A DNA stretch of 64,000 bases from Pseudomonas sp. SJZ074 (GCF_007828215.1 NZ_VIUE01000010.1:1-64000); one strand, 5' to 3'; shown: positions 26,226 through 36,248, counted from the first letter of the stretch. Numbers and translations are program-made. Notes: generated by a model from the sequence alone, not told the origin.

Positions 26226-26633
26226 TCAGTGCTTGCTGTCCTGGTCAGACATCGCCAGCAATTGCTTTTCCTGGTTCCAGTCGAAAGGTTCGTCGTTCTG
26301 TTCGGCTTCGAAACGACGTTCTTCGAGGGCCTGGTACAGGTCGATTTCCTCGTCGGGCATGTAGTGCAGGCAATCGCCCCCGAAATACCACAGCAGGTCA
26401 CGCGGCACCAGGTGGGCGATCTGTGGATAACGGACGATTACCTGGCAGAGGAGGTCCTGGCCCAAATACTGGCTTTCGATGGGGTCGACGGGCAGTTGCG
26501 CGCGCAATTCATCGAAGCGCTCCAGGAACAGCGCATGGCTTTCTTCGGGAACCTGTTCGGCCTCACCTACGGCGACCAGGATGCTGCGCAAGTGGTCGAG
26601 CAAGACAAGGTGATCGGCAACGACATTGGACAC
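26226..26633 (-). CDS. PA2817-family conserved hypothetical protein
   Basis: 135 aa from a GTG preceded by TTGAGGA at 8 bases (an in-frame TTG at 26654 is less likely). An acidic soluble protein with no signal peptide or membrane helix; recognisable stretches are DLLWYFGGDCLHYMPDEEI and a C-terminal QKEL-rich part. I recognise it as the PA2817 family from its sequence and its neighbour fadE. The function is unknown. Its product length is as expected. A REP lies between it and fadE. Confidence 0.85.
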   Translation of the reverse strand: MSNVVADHLVLLDHLRSILVAVGEAEQVPEESHALFLERFDELRAQLPVDPIESQYLGQDLLCQVIVRYPQIAHLVPRDLLWYFGGDCLHYMPDEEIDLYQALEERRFEAEQNDEPFDWNQEKQLLAMSDQDSKH

Positions 26634-26725
26634 GAGATAAGTCCTCAAGAGCAAAACGGGCGCGGGAGTATAAAGCCCCTGCGCCGGTTTTTACATCGCC
26701 GTGGGTCAGCGTGGGGCCAGTCCTT

Positions 26726-26752
26726 TGTGGCGAGGGGAAAAATCTCCTCGCC
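26726..26752. repeat. Small palindromic repeat
   Basis: GGCGAGGGGAAAAATCTCCTCGCC, the short form of the TGTGGCGAGGGGAT element also present at 3782 and 29449. It lies six bases beyond the stop of the minus-strand fadE-type gene and could help end its transcript. Confidence 0.75.
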
Positions 26753-26757
26753 TTAAA

Positions 26758-29205
26758 TCAACGAACCTTGCCCTCGGCGAGCGTCAGAGCCTCTTTGTCG
26801 AAGTCGTCAACGTCGATCACCTTGCGCCGCGCAGCTTCGGCGGCATGCAGGGTCTGGGCTTCGCCGGCCTGCAGCACACCGGCTTCGAGGGCCGCGTCGA
26901 TAAGGTGCTCGCCGGGAACCGCCTTGAGCTGACCATGCTTGAGCGCCGCGTGCAACTTCTTCTGCAACGGCTGGGCGGCCGTCAGCAGGTTGGCGGCATG
27001 TTGCAGGGCGCCGACCGGATCGTCGACCGAGAGCGGGCGATAGCAGCCCTGCAGCAATTCCTCGAGGGTCGGGTCGCCCTTGGCCCGGCCGATCACTGCC
27101 GCCACTTCTGCGTCCAGCCTGTCGCTTGGCCCCTTGTGGCGACGGCCGAAGGGGAACACCACACAGCGCAGCAGGCCACCGAGCAGCCGGTTCGGGAAAT
27201 TGGCCAGCAGTTCGTCCAGTGCACGCTCCGACTGGCCGAGACTCTCCTCCATCGCCCAAGTGAACAGTGGCGTCATGTGGTCCGGCGAATCCAGGTCGTG
27301 ATAGCGCTTGAGCGCCGCCGAGGCCAGGTAAAGGTTGCTCAACACATCGCCCAGGCGCGCCGACAGGCGTTCTCGACGCTTGAGCTCACCGCCCAGCAGC
27401 ATCATGCTCAGGTCTGCCAACAGGGCAAAGGCCGCTGCCTGTCGATTGAGCGCGCGGAAATACCCCTGGCTCAGGGTGTTGCCGGGAGCCCGGTCGAAAT
27501 GCCCCAGGCCCAGGTTCAGTACCAGGGTGCTGGCGGCGTTGCTGATGGCGAAGCCGATGTGCTTGAGCAACAAGCCGTCGAACTCCACCAGCGCCTGATC
27601 CTTGTCTTCACGGCTCGCCAAGGCCATTTCCTTGAGCACGAACGGATGGCAGCGGATCGCCCCCTGGCCGAAGATCATCAGGTTGCGCGACAGGATGTTC
27701 GCGCCTTCCACGGTGATGAAGATCGGCGCGCCTTGCCAGCTGCGCCCCAGGTAGTTGTTCGGGCCCATGATGATGCCTTTGCCGCCATGCACATCCATGG
27801 CGTGGCCTATGCACTCGCGACCGCGTTCGGTCAGGTGGTACTTGAGGATTGCCGACAGCACCGAGGGCTTTTCCCCCAGGTCCACCGCGTTGGCGGTCAG
27901 CATGCGGGCGGCATCCATCATCCAGGCATTGCCACCGATACGCGCCATGGCTTCCTGGATGCCTTCGAAGGCGGACAACGGCACGTTGAACTGTTCGCGC
28001 ACCTGGGCGTACTGGCCGGTCACCAGGCTGGTGAACTTCGCCGCGCCGGTGCCCACGGCCGGCAGGGAAATCGAACGGCCCACCGACAGGCAGTTCATCA
28101 GCATCATCCAGCCCTTGCCAAGCATGGGCTGGCCGCCGATGAGGAAGTCCAGCGGGATGAACACATCCTTGCCCCAGTTCGGCCCGTTCATGAACGCCGC
28201 GCCGAGGGGCAGGTGACGCCGGCCTATATGAACGCCGGGAGTATCGGTGGGAATCAACGCGAGGCTGATGCCCAGGTCTTCTTCGTCCCCCAGCAGGTGA
28301 TCGGGATCATAGGCCTTGAAGGCCAGGCCGAGGAGGGTGGCCACGGGGCCCAGGGTGATGTAGCGCTTCTCCCAGTTCAGGCGCAGGCCCAGGGTTTCCT
28401 GGCCTTGCCAGTCACCTTTGCAGATGATGCCAGTGTCGGGCATGGCCCCGGCGTCGGAGCCGGCCAGGGGACCGGTCAGGGCGAAGCACGGAATATCGTC
28501 GCCACGGGCCAGCCGCGGCAGGTAATGGTCGCGCTGTTCCTCCGTACCGTAGTGCAACAGCAGCTCCGCCGGGCCGAGGGAGTTGGGGACCATCACCGTG
28601 GAGGCCAGGTCGCCGCTGCGGGTGGCCAGTTTCATCGCTACCTGGGAGTGGGCGTAGGCGGAGAAACCCTTGCCTCCGTATTCCTTTGGAATGATCAGTG
28701 CGAAGAAGCCGTGCTCCTTGATGTGTGCCCAGGCTTCGGGCGGCAGGTCCATGGCCTGGCCGATCTGCCAATCGCTGACCATGGCGCAGAGCGCTTCGGT
28801 GGGACCGTCGAGGAATGCCTGTTCTTCCTCGGTCAGTTGCACCTTGGGATAGGCCAGCAATTGGTCCCAATCCGGACGGCCGCTGAACAGCTCGCCATCC
28901 CACCACACCGTACCGGCGTCGATGGCATCGCGTTCGGTCTCCGACATGGGCGGCAGGGTCTTCTGGAACCAGTCGAACATCGGCGCGCTGAAATATCGGC
29001 GGCGCAGGTCCGGCAGCAGCAAAGGCGCCGCGATGGCGGCGAGCACGACCCAGAGGATCAGCATCAGCGCGCCCGGCGCATGGCTGAATATGCCCATCGC
29101 CAGCAGGTACACCGCGATGATACCCAGCGCGGGCAGCGGGGCGATGCGCCGATGCGCCAACCAGGCTATCCCGACGACCAGAACCAGTATCCACAACAAC
29201 AGCAT
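26758..29205 (-). CDS. fadE: FadE-type acyl-CoA dehydrogenase
   Basis: 815 aa, equal to the E. coli FadE length. An N-terminal hydrophobic region of about 75 residues (MLLLWILVLVVGIAWLAHRR...) anchors it to the inner membrane. The acyl-CoA dehydrogenase domains follow (FALTGPLAGSDAGAMPDTG, SVGRSISLPAVGTGA, VHGGKGIIMGPNNYLGRSWQ), then the long FadE-type C-terminal region. It catalyses the first step of beta-oxidation, an FAD-dependent alpha-beta desaturation of acyl-CoA. The start is an ATG with GGAGG in front. It stands next to the PA2817-like gene, as in P. aeruginosa. Confidence 0.95.
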   Translation of the reverse strand: MLLLWILVLVVGIAWLAHRRIAPLPALGIIAVYLLAMGIFSHAPGALMLILWVVLAAIAAPLLLPDLRRRYFSAPMFDWFQKTLPPMSETERDAIDAGTVWWDGELFSGRPDWDQLLAYPKVQLTEEEQAFLDGPTEALCAMVSDWQIGQAMDLPPEAWAHIKEHGFFALIIPKEYGGKGFSAYAHSQVAMKLATRSGDLASTVMVPNSLGPAELLLHYGTEEQRDHYLPRLARGDDIPCFALTGPLAGSDAGAMPDTGIICKGDWQGQETLGLRLNWEKRYITLGPVATLLGLAFKAYDPDHLLGDEEDLGISLALIPTDTPGVHIGRRHLPLGAAFMNGPNWGKDVFIPLDFLIGGQPMLGKGWMMLMNCLSVGRSISLPAVGTGAAKFTSLVTGQYAQVREQFNVPLSAFEGIQEAMARIGGNAWMMDAARMLTANAVDLGEKPSVLSAILKYHLTERGRECIGHAMDVHGGKGIIMGPNNYLGRSWQGAPIFITVEGANILSRNLMIFGQGAIRCHPFVLKEMALASREDKDQALVEFDGLLLKHIGFAISNAASTLVLNLGLGHFDRAPGNTLSQGYFRALNRQAAAFALLADLSMMLLGGELKRRERLSARLGDVLSNLYLASAALKRYHDLDSPDHMTPLFTWAMEESLGQSERALDELLANFPNRLLGGLLRCVVFPFGRRHKGPSDRLDAEVAAVIGRAKGDPTLEELLQGCYRPLSVDDPVGALQHAANLLTAAQPLQKKLHAALKHGQLKAVPGEHLIDAALEAGVLQAGEAQTLHAAEAARRKVIDVDDFDKEALTLAEGKVR

Positions 29206-29571
29206 AGGTAGTCCTCCGTGAACCAGGGCAAAACCGACCCACAGAGCTTAGACGGCATCTGTAAAAGCGGCGGTCGGCGCGATGTGATTGATTTCGTGGG
29301 AAACCCCGGATGCATTGCGCCAGTCTGGTTGGCAACAAGCGTGGGAAATGGTTCGTTGCAAAAGTGAGAAAGCGCCATTGTTTGGCTGAAATGGCATTAG
29401 CCGCAGATAGGTTTGAGACGTGAGATGACCAGGGCGAAACGCAAAAACTGTGGCAAGGGGATAAATCCCCTCGCCACAGGGAAAAGTTAGGCTCTGGATC
29501 GTGGTGACAATTTGAGTCGCGACTGATCCGGCGTATGCTGCTGCGGCATTTATCCACTGAGGGGAACCGTG
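29206..29571. other. Intergenic region between fadE and the GST gene
   Basis: Divergent promoter region. No gene seen. It contains a perfect-looking short palindrome at 29449-29478 and, further left, the fadE upstream region. No convincing promoter hexamers were picked out by eye. Confidence 0.5.
29449..29478. repeat. Palindromic repeat (TGTGGC element)
   Basis: TGTGGCAAGGGGATAAATCCCCTCGCCACA is a 30-base palindrome with one mismatched pair; its left half is positions 29449-29463. Same family as the elements at 3782 and 26726. Confidence 0.85.
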
Positions 29572-30195
29572 ATGCTGAAGATCTGGGGCCGGAAGAATTC
29601 ATCGAATGTCCGCAAGGCACTGTGGTGCGCCGAAGAGCTGGGGCTGGCCTTCGAGGCCATCGATGCGGGCGGCGCATTCGGGGTGGTGGACACGCCGGAG
29701 TATCGGGCGAAGAACCCCAACGGCCGTGTCCCAATGATCGAAGACGACGGTTTCGTGCTGTGGGAATCCAACGCTATCGTGCGTTATCTGCTGGCTCGTC
29801 ATGCACCCGGTTCAGCCTGGTACCCGACCGATCTCCAGGCGCGGGCCACGGCTGACAAATGGATGGACTGGACCACGTCGTCCTTTGCCGGGCCGTTCCG
29901 CACCGTGTTCTGGGGCGTGCTGCGCACGCCAGCCGAGCAACAGGACTGGCCCGCCATCCGGGCGGCGATCAAGGAATGCGAGGGCTTGCTGGCAATGGCA
30001 GACGAGGCCTTGAGTGAGCGGCCCTATCTCTCGGGTGAGGAAATCGGCATGGGCGACATTCCGTTGGGCAGTTTCATCTATGCCTGGCTCGAAATGCCCA
30101 TCGAGCGGGTGGCGCAGCCTCATCTCGAAGCCTGGTACCGGCGGTTGCAGCAGCGTCCGGCTTACCGCAAGGCCGTCATGACCGCGTTGACTTAA
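29572..30195 (+). CDS. Glutathione S-transferase
   Basis: 207 aa. The ATG at 29572 is 7 bases after GAGGGG (a GTG just before it is an alternative). The N-terminal thioredoxin-like domain has the serine motif GRKNSSNVRKALWCAEELGL and the glutathione gamma-glutamyl site DGFVLWESNAIVRYLL; the C-terminal helical domain follows (MADEALSERPYLSGEEIGMGDIPLG). It conjugates glutathione to electrophiles; the natural substrate is unknown. The position corresponds to PA2813 next to the ABC exporter. Confidence 0.93.
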   Translation: MLKIWGRKNSSNVRKALWCAEELGLAFEAIDAGGAFGVVDTPEYRAKNPNGRVPMIEDDGFVLWESNAIVRYLLARHAPGSAWYPTDLQARATADKWMDWTTSSFAGPFRTVFWGVLRTPAEQQDWPAIRAAIKECEGLLAMADEALSERPYLSGEEIGMGDIPLGSFIYAWLEMPIERVAQPHLEAWYRRLQQRPAYRKAVMTALT

Positions 30196-30328
30196 TACTT
30201 ACTATCGACACGCGTGACTGTACTTGTGCAGCGGCGCCAAGCACCATGGCCTTCGTGCGCCATGGTTGTATTGCTCGCCGCGCGCCCTCATGTATTCCTT
30301 TCCTCTCTTCTTGGTGCGTAGATCCGAT

Positions 30329-31261
30329 ATGAGTTCCGCTCTGTCCATCCGGCAGCTAACCAAAACCTACGGCAACGGTTTCCAGGCCCTGAGTGGTATC
30401 GATCTGGACGTCGCCGAAGGTGATTTTTTCGCCTTGCTCGGTCCCAACGGTGCCGGCAAATCCACCACCATCGGCATTCTTTCCACCCTGGTGAACAAGA
30501 CCAGTGGCACGGTGAATGTCTTCGGCCATGACCTGGACCGCGAGCCCGCGGCGCTCAAGCGCTGCATCGGCGTGGTGCCCCAGGAGTTCAATTTCAACCA
30601 GTTCGAAAAGACTTTCGACATCGTCGTGACCCAGGCGGGTTACTACGGCATCCCGCCGAAGATCGCCAACGAGCGAGCCGAGCAGTACCTGACCCAGTTG
30701 GGGTTGTGGGACAAGCGTGACGTGCCGTCCCGTTCATTGTCCGGCGGCATGAAGCGCCGACTGATGATTGCCCGTGCGCTGGTGCATGAGCCGCGCCTGC
30801 TGATCCTCGACGAACCGACCGCAGGCGTGGACATCGAGTTGCGTCGATCGATGTGGACCTTCCTGACCGAGCTGAACCAGAAAGGCATCACCATCATCCT
30901 CACCACCCATTACCTGGAAGAGGCCGAACAGCTGTGCCGCAACATCGGCATCATCGACCACGGCACCATCGTCGAGAACACCAGCATGCGGCAATTGCTC
31001 AGCCAACTGCACGTGGAGACGTTCCTGCTGGATCTGAAGGGCGACCTGAAGGCCGCCCCCCAATTGATCGGCTATCCGGCCCGACTGGTGGATCATCGCA
31101 CCCTGGAAGTCCAGGTGGATAAAAGCGTCGGCATCACCGGGTTGTTCACTCAACTGGCCCTGCAGAACATCGAAGTGCAGAGCCTGCGCAACAAAACCAA
31201 TCGCCTTGAGGAGCTGTTCGTGTCCCTGGTGGAAAAAAACCTGGCAAAGGTGGCGGTATGA
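30329..31261 (+). CDS. ABC-2 type exporter, ATP-binding subunit
   Basis: 310 aa from ATG 30329 (the frame is open upstream, but that part is not protein-like). Walker A GPNGAGKST (K44), Q-loop VVPQEFN, signature LSGGMKRRL, Walker B LLILDEPTAGVD and H-loop THYLEEAE. It drives export together with the permease whose start overlaps its stop. The substrate is unknown; the family includes drug, capsule and NodIJ-like exporters. The position matches PA2812. Confidence 0.95.
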   Translation: MSSALSIRQLTKTYGNGFQALSGIDLDVAEGDFFALLGPNGAGKSTTIGILSTLVNKTSGTVNVFGHDLDREPAALKRCIGVVPQEFNFNQFEKTFDIVVTQAGYYGIPPKIANERAEQYLTQLGLWDKRDVPSRSLSGGMKRRLMIARALVHEPRLLILDEPTAGVDIELRRSMWTFLTELNQKGITIILTTHYLEEAEQLCRNIGIIDHGTIVENTSMRQLLSQLHVETFLLDLKGDLKAAPQLIGYPARLVDHRTLEVQVDKSVGITGLFTQLALQNIEVQSLRNKTNRLEELFVSLVEKNLAKVAV

Positions 31262-32037
31262 GTTCCGAACTACGACCCAACCTCATCGCCCTCAATACCA
31301 TCGTTTACCGTGAAGTCCGGCGCTTCACGCGGATCTGGCCGCAGACCCTGCTGCCGCCGGCCATCACCATGGTTTTGTACTTCGTGATCTTCGGCAACCT
31401 GATCGGTCGGCAGATCGGCGACATGGGCGGTTTCACGTACATGGACTACATCGTGCCGGGGCTGATCATGATGTCGGTGATCACCAACTCCTACGGCAAC
31501 GTGGTGTCGAGCTTCTTCGGCAGCAAGTTCCAGCGCTCGATCGAAGAGTTGATGGTGTCGCCGGTTTCGCCCCATACGATCCTGATCGGCTACACCCTGG
31601 GCGGCGTGTTGCGCGGCCTGGCGGTGGGCCTGATCGTGACCTTGCTGTCGCTGTTCTTTACCCATCTGCAGGTGCATCACCTGGGCGTGACGGTACTGGT
31701 GGTGGTGCTCACGGCGACGATCTTTTCATTGCTGGGATTCATCAACGCCGTGTTTGCGCGCAACTTCGATGACATTTCCATCATCCCCACGTTCGTGCTC
31801 ACGCCGCTGACTTACCTGGGCGGGGTGTTCTATTCCATTTCCCTGTTGCCACCGTTCTGGCAGACCGTGTCCCTGGCCAACCCGGTGTTGCACATGGTCA
31901 ACGCCTTCCGCTTCGGCATCCTCGGGGTATCGGATATCCGCATCAGCGTTGCGATCACTTTCATGCTGGTGGCGACCGTGGTGCTGTATATCGGTTGCGC
32001 CCGGTTGCTGGTCAGTGGGCGTGGCATGCGTACATAA
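31258..32037 (+). CDS. ABC-2 type exporter, permease subunit
   Basis: 259 aa with six membrane helices and the ABC-2 signature (YTLGGVLRGLAVGLIVTLLSL, LTPLTYLGGVFYSI). Its ATG overlaps the ATPase stop (ATGA), so the two are translationally coupled. The position matches PA2811. Confidence 0.95.
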   Translation: MSSELRPNLIALNTIVYREVRRFTRIWPQTLLPPAITMVLYFVIFGNLIGRQIGDMGGFTYMDYIVPGLIMMSVITNSYGNVVSSFFGSKFQRSIEELMVSPVSPHTILIGYTLGGVLRGLAVGLIVTLLSLFFTHLQVHHLGVTVLVVVLTATIFSLLGFINAVFARNFDDISIIPTFVLTPLTYLGGVFYSISLLPPFWQTVSLANPVLHMVNAFRFGILGVSDIRISVAITFMLVATVVLYIGCARLLVSGRGMRT

Positions 32038-32056
32038 GCGAGAGCGCGTCGCCTTC

Positions 32057-32130
32057 TTCGCGAGCAAGCCCGCTCCCACAGAGAATTTGTACACGACTCC
32101 TGTTCCTGTGGGAGCGGGCTTGCCCGCGAA
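32057..32130. repeat. REPIN (inverted REP pair)
   Basis: The left unit (32057-32081, TTCGCGAGCAAGCCCGCTCC...) and right unit (32106-32130) are near-perfect inverted copies separated by 24 bases, in the convergent gap between the ABC permease and the DUF2062 gene. Confidence 0.9.
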
Positions 32131-32147
32131 GGGGCCAGGACAAGCAC

Positions 32148-32178
32148 CCAAAAAACGGGCCCCTGAAATGGAGCCTTT
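32148..32178 (-). terminator. Probable terminator of the DUF2062 gene
   Basis: On the minus strand GGCTCC, loop, GGGGCC (one G-T pair) and then CGTTTTTT. Located 8 bases past the DUF2062 stop. The stem is short, so confidence is moderate. Confidence 0.6.
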
Positions 32179-32185
32179 TCGTATC

Positions 32186-32701
32186 TCACATCCGGCTTTT
32201 CTTGCGCCGGTGCCATTGCCGGGCCACCCACCAGCGCCAATAACTCATGGTGACGAAGTAGGCCAGGGCGCCAAGCACCAAGCCGGTCACCACCGACCCC
32301 AGCAGGAACGGCTGCCACAAGGTGGACAGTTGTTCGGTGATCCACGCCCAGGTCAGTTCGTCCGGCAGCGTCCGGGCAGGCACGTCCATCAGCCAGGCGC
32401 CGGTCTGGTAGGTGCAGAAGAATACCGCGGGCATGGTGATGGGGTTGGTCAGCCAGACCAGGCTTACCGCAATCGGAATGTTGCCCCGCACTGCAACGGC
32501 CAATGCTGCCGCCAGGAGCATCTGCAAGGGAATGGGGAGAAAAGCCGCGAACAGGCCGACCGCCATGGCCCTGGCCACGGAGTGACGATTGAGGTGCCAG
32601 AGGTTGGGGTCATGCAGCAGGGTGCCGAGAAAGCGTAAGGATTTGTGTTCCCGAATGCTAGCTGGGTCAGGCATGTAACGTTTGAATAGGCGCCGGGGCA
32701 T
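32186..32701 (-). CDS. DUF2062 domain membrane protein
   Basis: 171 aa from the ATG with GAGAAG in front. Soluble N terminus (MPRRLFKRYMPDPASIREH), then HSVARAMAVGLFAAFLPIPLQMLLAA and NIPIAVSLVWLTNPITMPAVF, the conserved DUF2062 blocks, with about three membrane helices. The function is unknown. It is divergent from comEC, as in P. aeruginosa (PA2985). Confidence 0.9.
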   Translation of the reverse strand: MPRRLFKRYMPDPASIREHKSLRFLGTLLHDPNLWHLNRHSVARAMAVGLFAAFLPIPLQMLLAAALAVAVRGNIPIAVSLVWLTNPITMPAVFFCTYQTGAWLMDVPARTLPDELTWAWITEQLSTLWQPFLLGSVVTGLVLGALAYFVTMSYWRWWVARQWHRRKKSRM

Positions 32702-32845
32702 AAGGCTTCTCGGTCGGTTCAAAGCAATGAAGCGGCAAGTATGTCCGGATTCTAAGACCGGCAGATTCAGAGTTTGTGACAATTGATAACGCGCACGGTG
32801 CCGCAGACCGGCTAAGCCTGGAGAAAGGACTCTCAAGGACGGGTT

Positions 32846-35080
32846 ATGCGCACAGGGTTGGTCGCGCTTGCACTGGGGCTGGTGGCCCCGGTTTTCTTTC
32901 CGGCGTTGCCGCCGTTGTGGCTGGTCGCGGCGATGCCGATCCTGGCGCTGATGGTGCTGCCGTTTCGAGCGTATCCGCTGGGTTTTTTCCTGTTGGGGTT
33001 GGCCTGGGCCTGCCTGTCGGCGCAAACAGCATTGGACGAACGCCTACCGGCCGCACTGGATGGTGAAACCCGCTGGGTTGAAGGACGGGTCATCGGTTTG
33101 CCGCAATACAGTGAAGGCGTGGTGCGCTTCGATCTGGTCGAGGCCCGATCGCGACGCACCCGCCTGCCGACGTCAATGCGCCTGGCCTGGTTCGGCGGGC
33201 CACCGGTGAGCAGTGGCGAGCGGTGGCGGCTGGCGGTGAAGCTCAAGCGGCCTGCCGGGCTGTTGAACCCACACGGTTTCGACCATCAAGCCTGGTTGTT
33301 GAGCCGGGGCACTGGCGCTACCGGTACGGTCAAGGATGGCCGGCGCTTGCAATCGGCCCGGGGCGCTTGGCGCGACGGGGTGCGCCAAGCGCTGGCACAG
33401 GTCGATGCCCAAGGCCGCTCCGGGGCGCTGATGGCATTGGTCCTGGGCGATGGTGGCGGGTTGAGCCGTGAAGACTGGCAGGTATTGCAGGACACCGGCA
33501 CTGTCCATTTGCTGGTGATTTCCGGTCAGCACATCGGCCTGCTTGCAGGCCTTATGTACCTGCTGGTGGCCGGTGCGGCGCGTTATGGCCTGTGGCCGAG
33601 ACGTCTGCCGTGGTTACCTTGGGCCTGTGCCTTGGCCTTCATCGCGGCCCTGGGCTACGGTTTGCTCGCCGGGTTCGAAGTGCCGGTGCGGCGGGCCTGT
33701 GCGATGATCGGCCTGGTGCTGTTGTGGCGCTTGCGCTTCAAGCATCCCGACTCCTGGCGGGCGTGGTTGCTGGCCTTCGATGGGGTGCTGTTGTTCGATC
33801 CCTTGGCCAGCCTGCGACCGGGGTTCTGGTTGTCATTTGCCGCGGTCGCGGTACTGATGTTCACGTTCGGCGGGCGTCTGGGGCCCTGGCGCTGGTGGCA
33901 AACCTGGACCCGCGCCCAGTGGCTGGTGGCGGTCGGGCTATGCCCGTTGTTGCTGATATTGGGCCTGCCGGTGAGTCTCAGCGGGCCGCTGGTGAACCTG
34001 TTGGCGGTGCCCTGGATCAGCCTGCTGGTATTGCCGTCGGCATTGCTCGGCACGGTGTTGCTGCCGGTACCGCTCATCGGCGAAGCGCTGCTATGGATTG
34101 CCGGGGGCTTGCTCGATCTGCTGTTCAAGGGCCTTGCGCTGGTGGCCGGGCGAATACCGGCCTGGGTCCCCGTCCCGATCCCTCTGTGGGCGTGGTGCAT
34201 CGCCGCGCTTGGCGCTGTCGTGCTGTTACTGCCAAAGGGCGTACCGCTGCGTGTGCTGGGTTGGCCGATGTTGCTGCTGATGGTGTTTGCGCCACAGGAA
34301 GAAGTGCCGCCAGGGCGAGCGGAGGTCTGGCAACTGGATGTGGGCCAGGGACTGGCAGTGCTGGTGCGCACCCGTCGTCACAGCCTGCTCTATGACGCAG
34401 GGCCTCGTTTTGGCGATGCCGATGTGGGCGAGCGTGTCGTGCTGCCGACCTTGCGCAAGTTGGGTGTACGGAAGCTGGACCTGATGCTGCTCAGCCATGC
34501 CGATGCCGATCACGCCGGTGGCGCCCAGGCCGTGCGCAACGGGCTGGCAACGCTGCGGGTGATCAGCGGCGATCCGGCCGCGCTGCCTGTCGTCCTTGAA
34601 GCCGAGGCTTGCGACAGCGGCGAACAGTGGGAGTGGGACGGCGTCCGCTTCGAAGTGTGGCAATGGTCATCGGCTCTTGAAAGCAACCAGAAATCCTGTG
34701 TGCTGCTGGTCGAAGCCAACGGCGAGCGGTTGCTGTTGACCGGCGATATCGACGTCCATGCCGAACGTGCCTTGCTCAATGGCCCGCTGGCAGTGCCGAC
34801 CCAGTGGCTGGCCGCGCCCCATCATGGCAGTCGCAGTTCATCGTCCATGGCATTGCTGTCGCGCCTCGAGCCGCATTCGATTTTGATTTCCCGAGGTCAA
34901 GGCAACACGTTCGGCCATCCCCATCCCCAGGTGATGGCCCGGTATCGACGGTTGGGCATGGCCATCTACGACAGTGCCGAACAAGGCGCCATTCGTCTGC
35001 AACTAGGGGCCTTCGAGGTGCCGGACTCCCAGGCCCGCCGCCGGCGATACTGGCGCGATCCGCCGCCTGCGGGGCCATGA
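32846..35080 (+). CDS. comEC: ComEC/Rec2-type DNA internalisation protein
   Basis: 744 aa, typical length. N-terminal DUF4131 region, the competence channel domain with many helices (GLSREDWQVLQDTGTVHLLVISGQHIGLLAGL), and a C-terminal metallo-beta-lactamase-like domain with SHADADHAGG and APHHGSRSS. It conducts single-stranded DNA into the cytoplasm during transformation. The start is an ATG after AAGGA. It begins the comEC-exbB-exbD-lpxK-kdsB-murB block. Confidence 0.95.
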   Translation: MRTGLVALALGLVAPVFFPALPPLWLVAAMPILALMVLPFRAYPLGFFLLGLAWACLSAQTALDERLPAALDGETRWVEGRVIGLPQYSEGVVRFDLVEARSRRTRLPTSMRLAWFGGPPVSSGERWRLAVKLKRPAGLLNPHGFDHQAWLLSRGTGATGTVKDGRRLQSARGAWRDGVRQALAQVDAQGRSGALMALVLGDGGGLSREDWQVLQDTGTVHLLVISGQHIGLLAGLMYLLVAGAARYGLWPRRLPWLPWACALAFIAALGYGLLAGFEVPVRRACAMIGLVLLWRLRFKHPDSWRAWLLAFDGVLLFDPLASLRPGFWLSFAAVAVLMFTFGGRLGPWRWWQTWTRAQWLVAVGLCPLLLILGLPVSLSGPLVNLLAVPWISLLVLPSALLGTVLLPVPLIGEALLWIAGGLLDLLFKGLALVAGRIPAWVPVPIPLWAWCIAALGAVVLLLPKGVPLRVLGWPMLLLMVFAPQEEVPPGRAEVWQLDVGQGLAVLVRTRRHSLLYDAGPRFGDADVGERVVLPTLRKLGVRKLDLMLLSHADADHAGGAQAVRNGLATLRVISGDPAALPVVLEAEACDSGEQWEWDGVRFEVWQWSSALESNQKSCVLLVEANGERLLLTGDIDVHAERALLNGPLAVPTQWLAAPHHGSRSSSSMALLSRLEPHSILISRGQGNTFGHPHPQVMARYRRLGMAIYDSAEQGAIRLQLGAFEVPDSQARRRRYWRDPPPAGP

Positions 35081-35187
35081 GCCGGACATTGACCCAGGTC
35101 GCTTCCAGGCGCAGTTATCGGCGGGGCGGGGCCTCCATGGCGAGTCTCTATGATAAAGTGGCGCACTTTTTCGAGGGGGCAGTCACT

Positions 35188-35823
35188 GTGTGGGAATTGG
35201 TCAAATCCGGCGGCTGGATGATGTTGCCGATCATTCTGAGTTCCATCGCGGCACTGGGTATCGTTGCCGAACGCCTGTGGACCCTGCGGGCCAGCCGCGT
35301 GACGCCGGAGCATTTGCTCGGGCAGGTCTGGGTCTGGATCAAGGACAAGCAACTGAACAAGGACAAGCTCAAGGAGCTTCGGGCCAGTTCGCCGTTGGGT
35401 GAAATCCTGGCGGCTGGCCTGGCGAACTCCAAACATGGTCGCGAAATCATGAAAGAGTGTATCGAAGAGGCCGCGGCACGGGTCATTCATGAGCTGGAGC
35501 GCTACATCAACGCCCTCGGCACCATCGCCGCCATGGCCCCGCTGCTGGGCCTGCTGGGTACGGTGCTGGGCATGATCGATATTTTCAGCGCCTTTACCGG
35601 GTCCGGCATGAGCACCAATGCCTCGGTGCTGGCCGGTGGTATCTCCAAGGCCCTGATCACCACCGCCGCTGGCCTGATGGTCGGAATTCCGTCGGTGTTC
35701 TTCCACCGGTTCCTGCAGCGCCGCGTCGATGAGCTGGTGGTGGGCATGGAGCAGGAAGCGATCAAGTTGGTCGAGGTGGTGCAGGGTGATCGTGACGTGG
35801 ACCTGGCCGGGAGCAAGAAGTGA
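35188..35823 (+). CDS. exbB: MotA/TolQ/ExbB-type proton channel protein
   Basis: 211 aa from a GTG at 35188 preceded by GAGGGG; the frame is open upstream inside and beyond the comEC end, but [14 protein letters not shown] is the family N terminus. Three membrane helices; the TolQ/ExbB channel signature is [26 protein letters not shown]. It forms a proton-motive energiser with ExbD, whose start overlaps its stop by 4 bases. It powers a TonB-type or other envelope machine; a link with lipid A export has been suggested from its constant position before lpxK (inference). Confidence 0.93.
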   Translation: MWELVKSGGWMMLPIILSSIAALGIVAERLWTLRASRVTPEHLLGQVWVWIKDKQLNKDKLKELRASSPLGEILAAGLANSKHGREIMKECIEEAAARVIHELERYINALGTIAAMAPLLGLLGTVLGMIDIFSAFTGSGMSTNASVLAGGISKALITTAAGLMVGIPSVFFHRFLQRRVDELVVGMEQEAIKLVEVVQGDRDVDLAGSKK

Positions 35824-36248
35824 AATTCCGCCGCAAACCACGGGAAAACATCGAGATCAACCTCGCATCGTTGATCGACGTGGTGTTCATCCTGCTGCTG
35901 TTTTTCGTTGTGACCACCACTTTCACCCGGGAAACCCAGCTCAAGGTGGAATTGCCACAGGCGGTCAGCGGTTCGCCAGCCGAAGACCAGCAGTTGAAGA
36001 GTCTGGAAATCACCATCAACGCGCAAGGGTCGATTTCGGTGAACAACCAGCTCTTACCCAAGAGCGACCTGGCGACCCTGATCGAGGCGTTGCAGAAAGA
36101 GTCCGGCGGCGACACCAACCTGCCGCTGTCCATCAGCGCCGATGGCAAGACCCCCCATCAATCGGTCATCACTGCCATGGACGCCGCCGGCAAGCTCGGC
36201 TTCAGCCATCTGCGCATGACCACGGTCGAGGCGGCGCCCGCACCCTGA
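35820..36248 (+). CDS. exbD: ExbD/TolR-type biopolymer transport protein
   Basis: 142 aa from a GTG that overlaps the exbB stop. A single N-terminal membrane helix carries the essential aspartate ([20 protein letters not shown]), followed by a periplasmic domain. Works with the ExbB-like channel. Its stop shares a base with the lpxK start (TGATG). Confidence 0.95.
   Translation: MKFRRKPRENIEINLASLIDVVFILLLFFVVTTTFTRETQLKVELPQAVSGSPAEDQQLKSLEITINAQGSISVNNQLLPKSDLATLIEALQKESGGDTNLPLSISADGKTPHQSVITAMDAAGKLGFSHLRMTTVEAAPAP

Noticed and set aside
26701..29211. Plus-strand 836-codon open frame
   Set aside because: Antisense to fadE; no recognisable domain and shadow-like composition.
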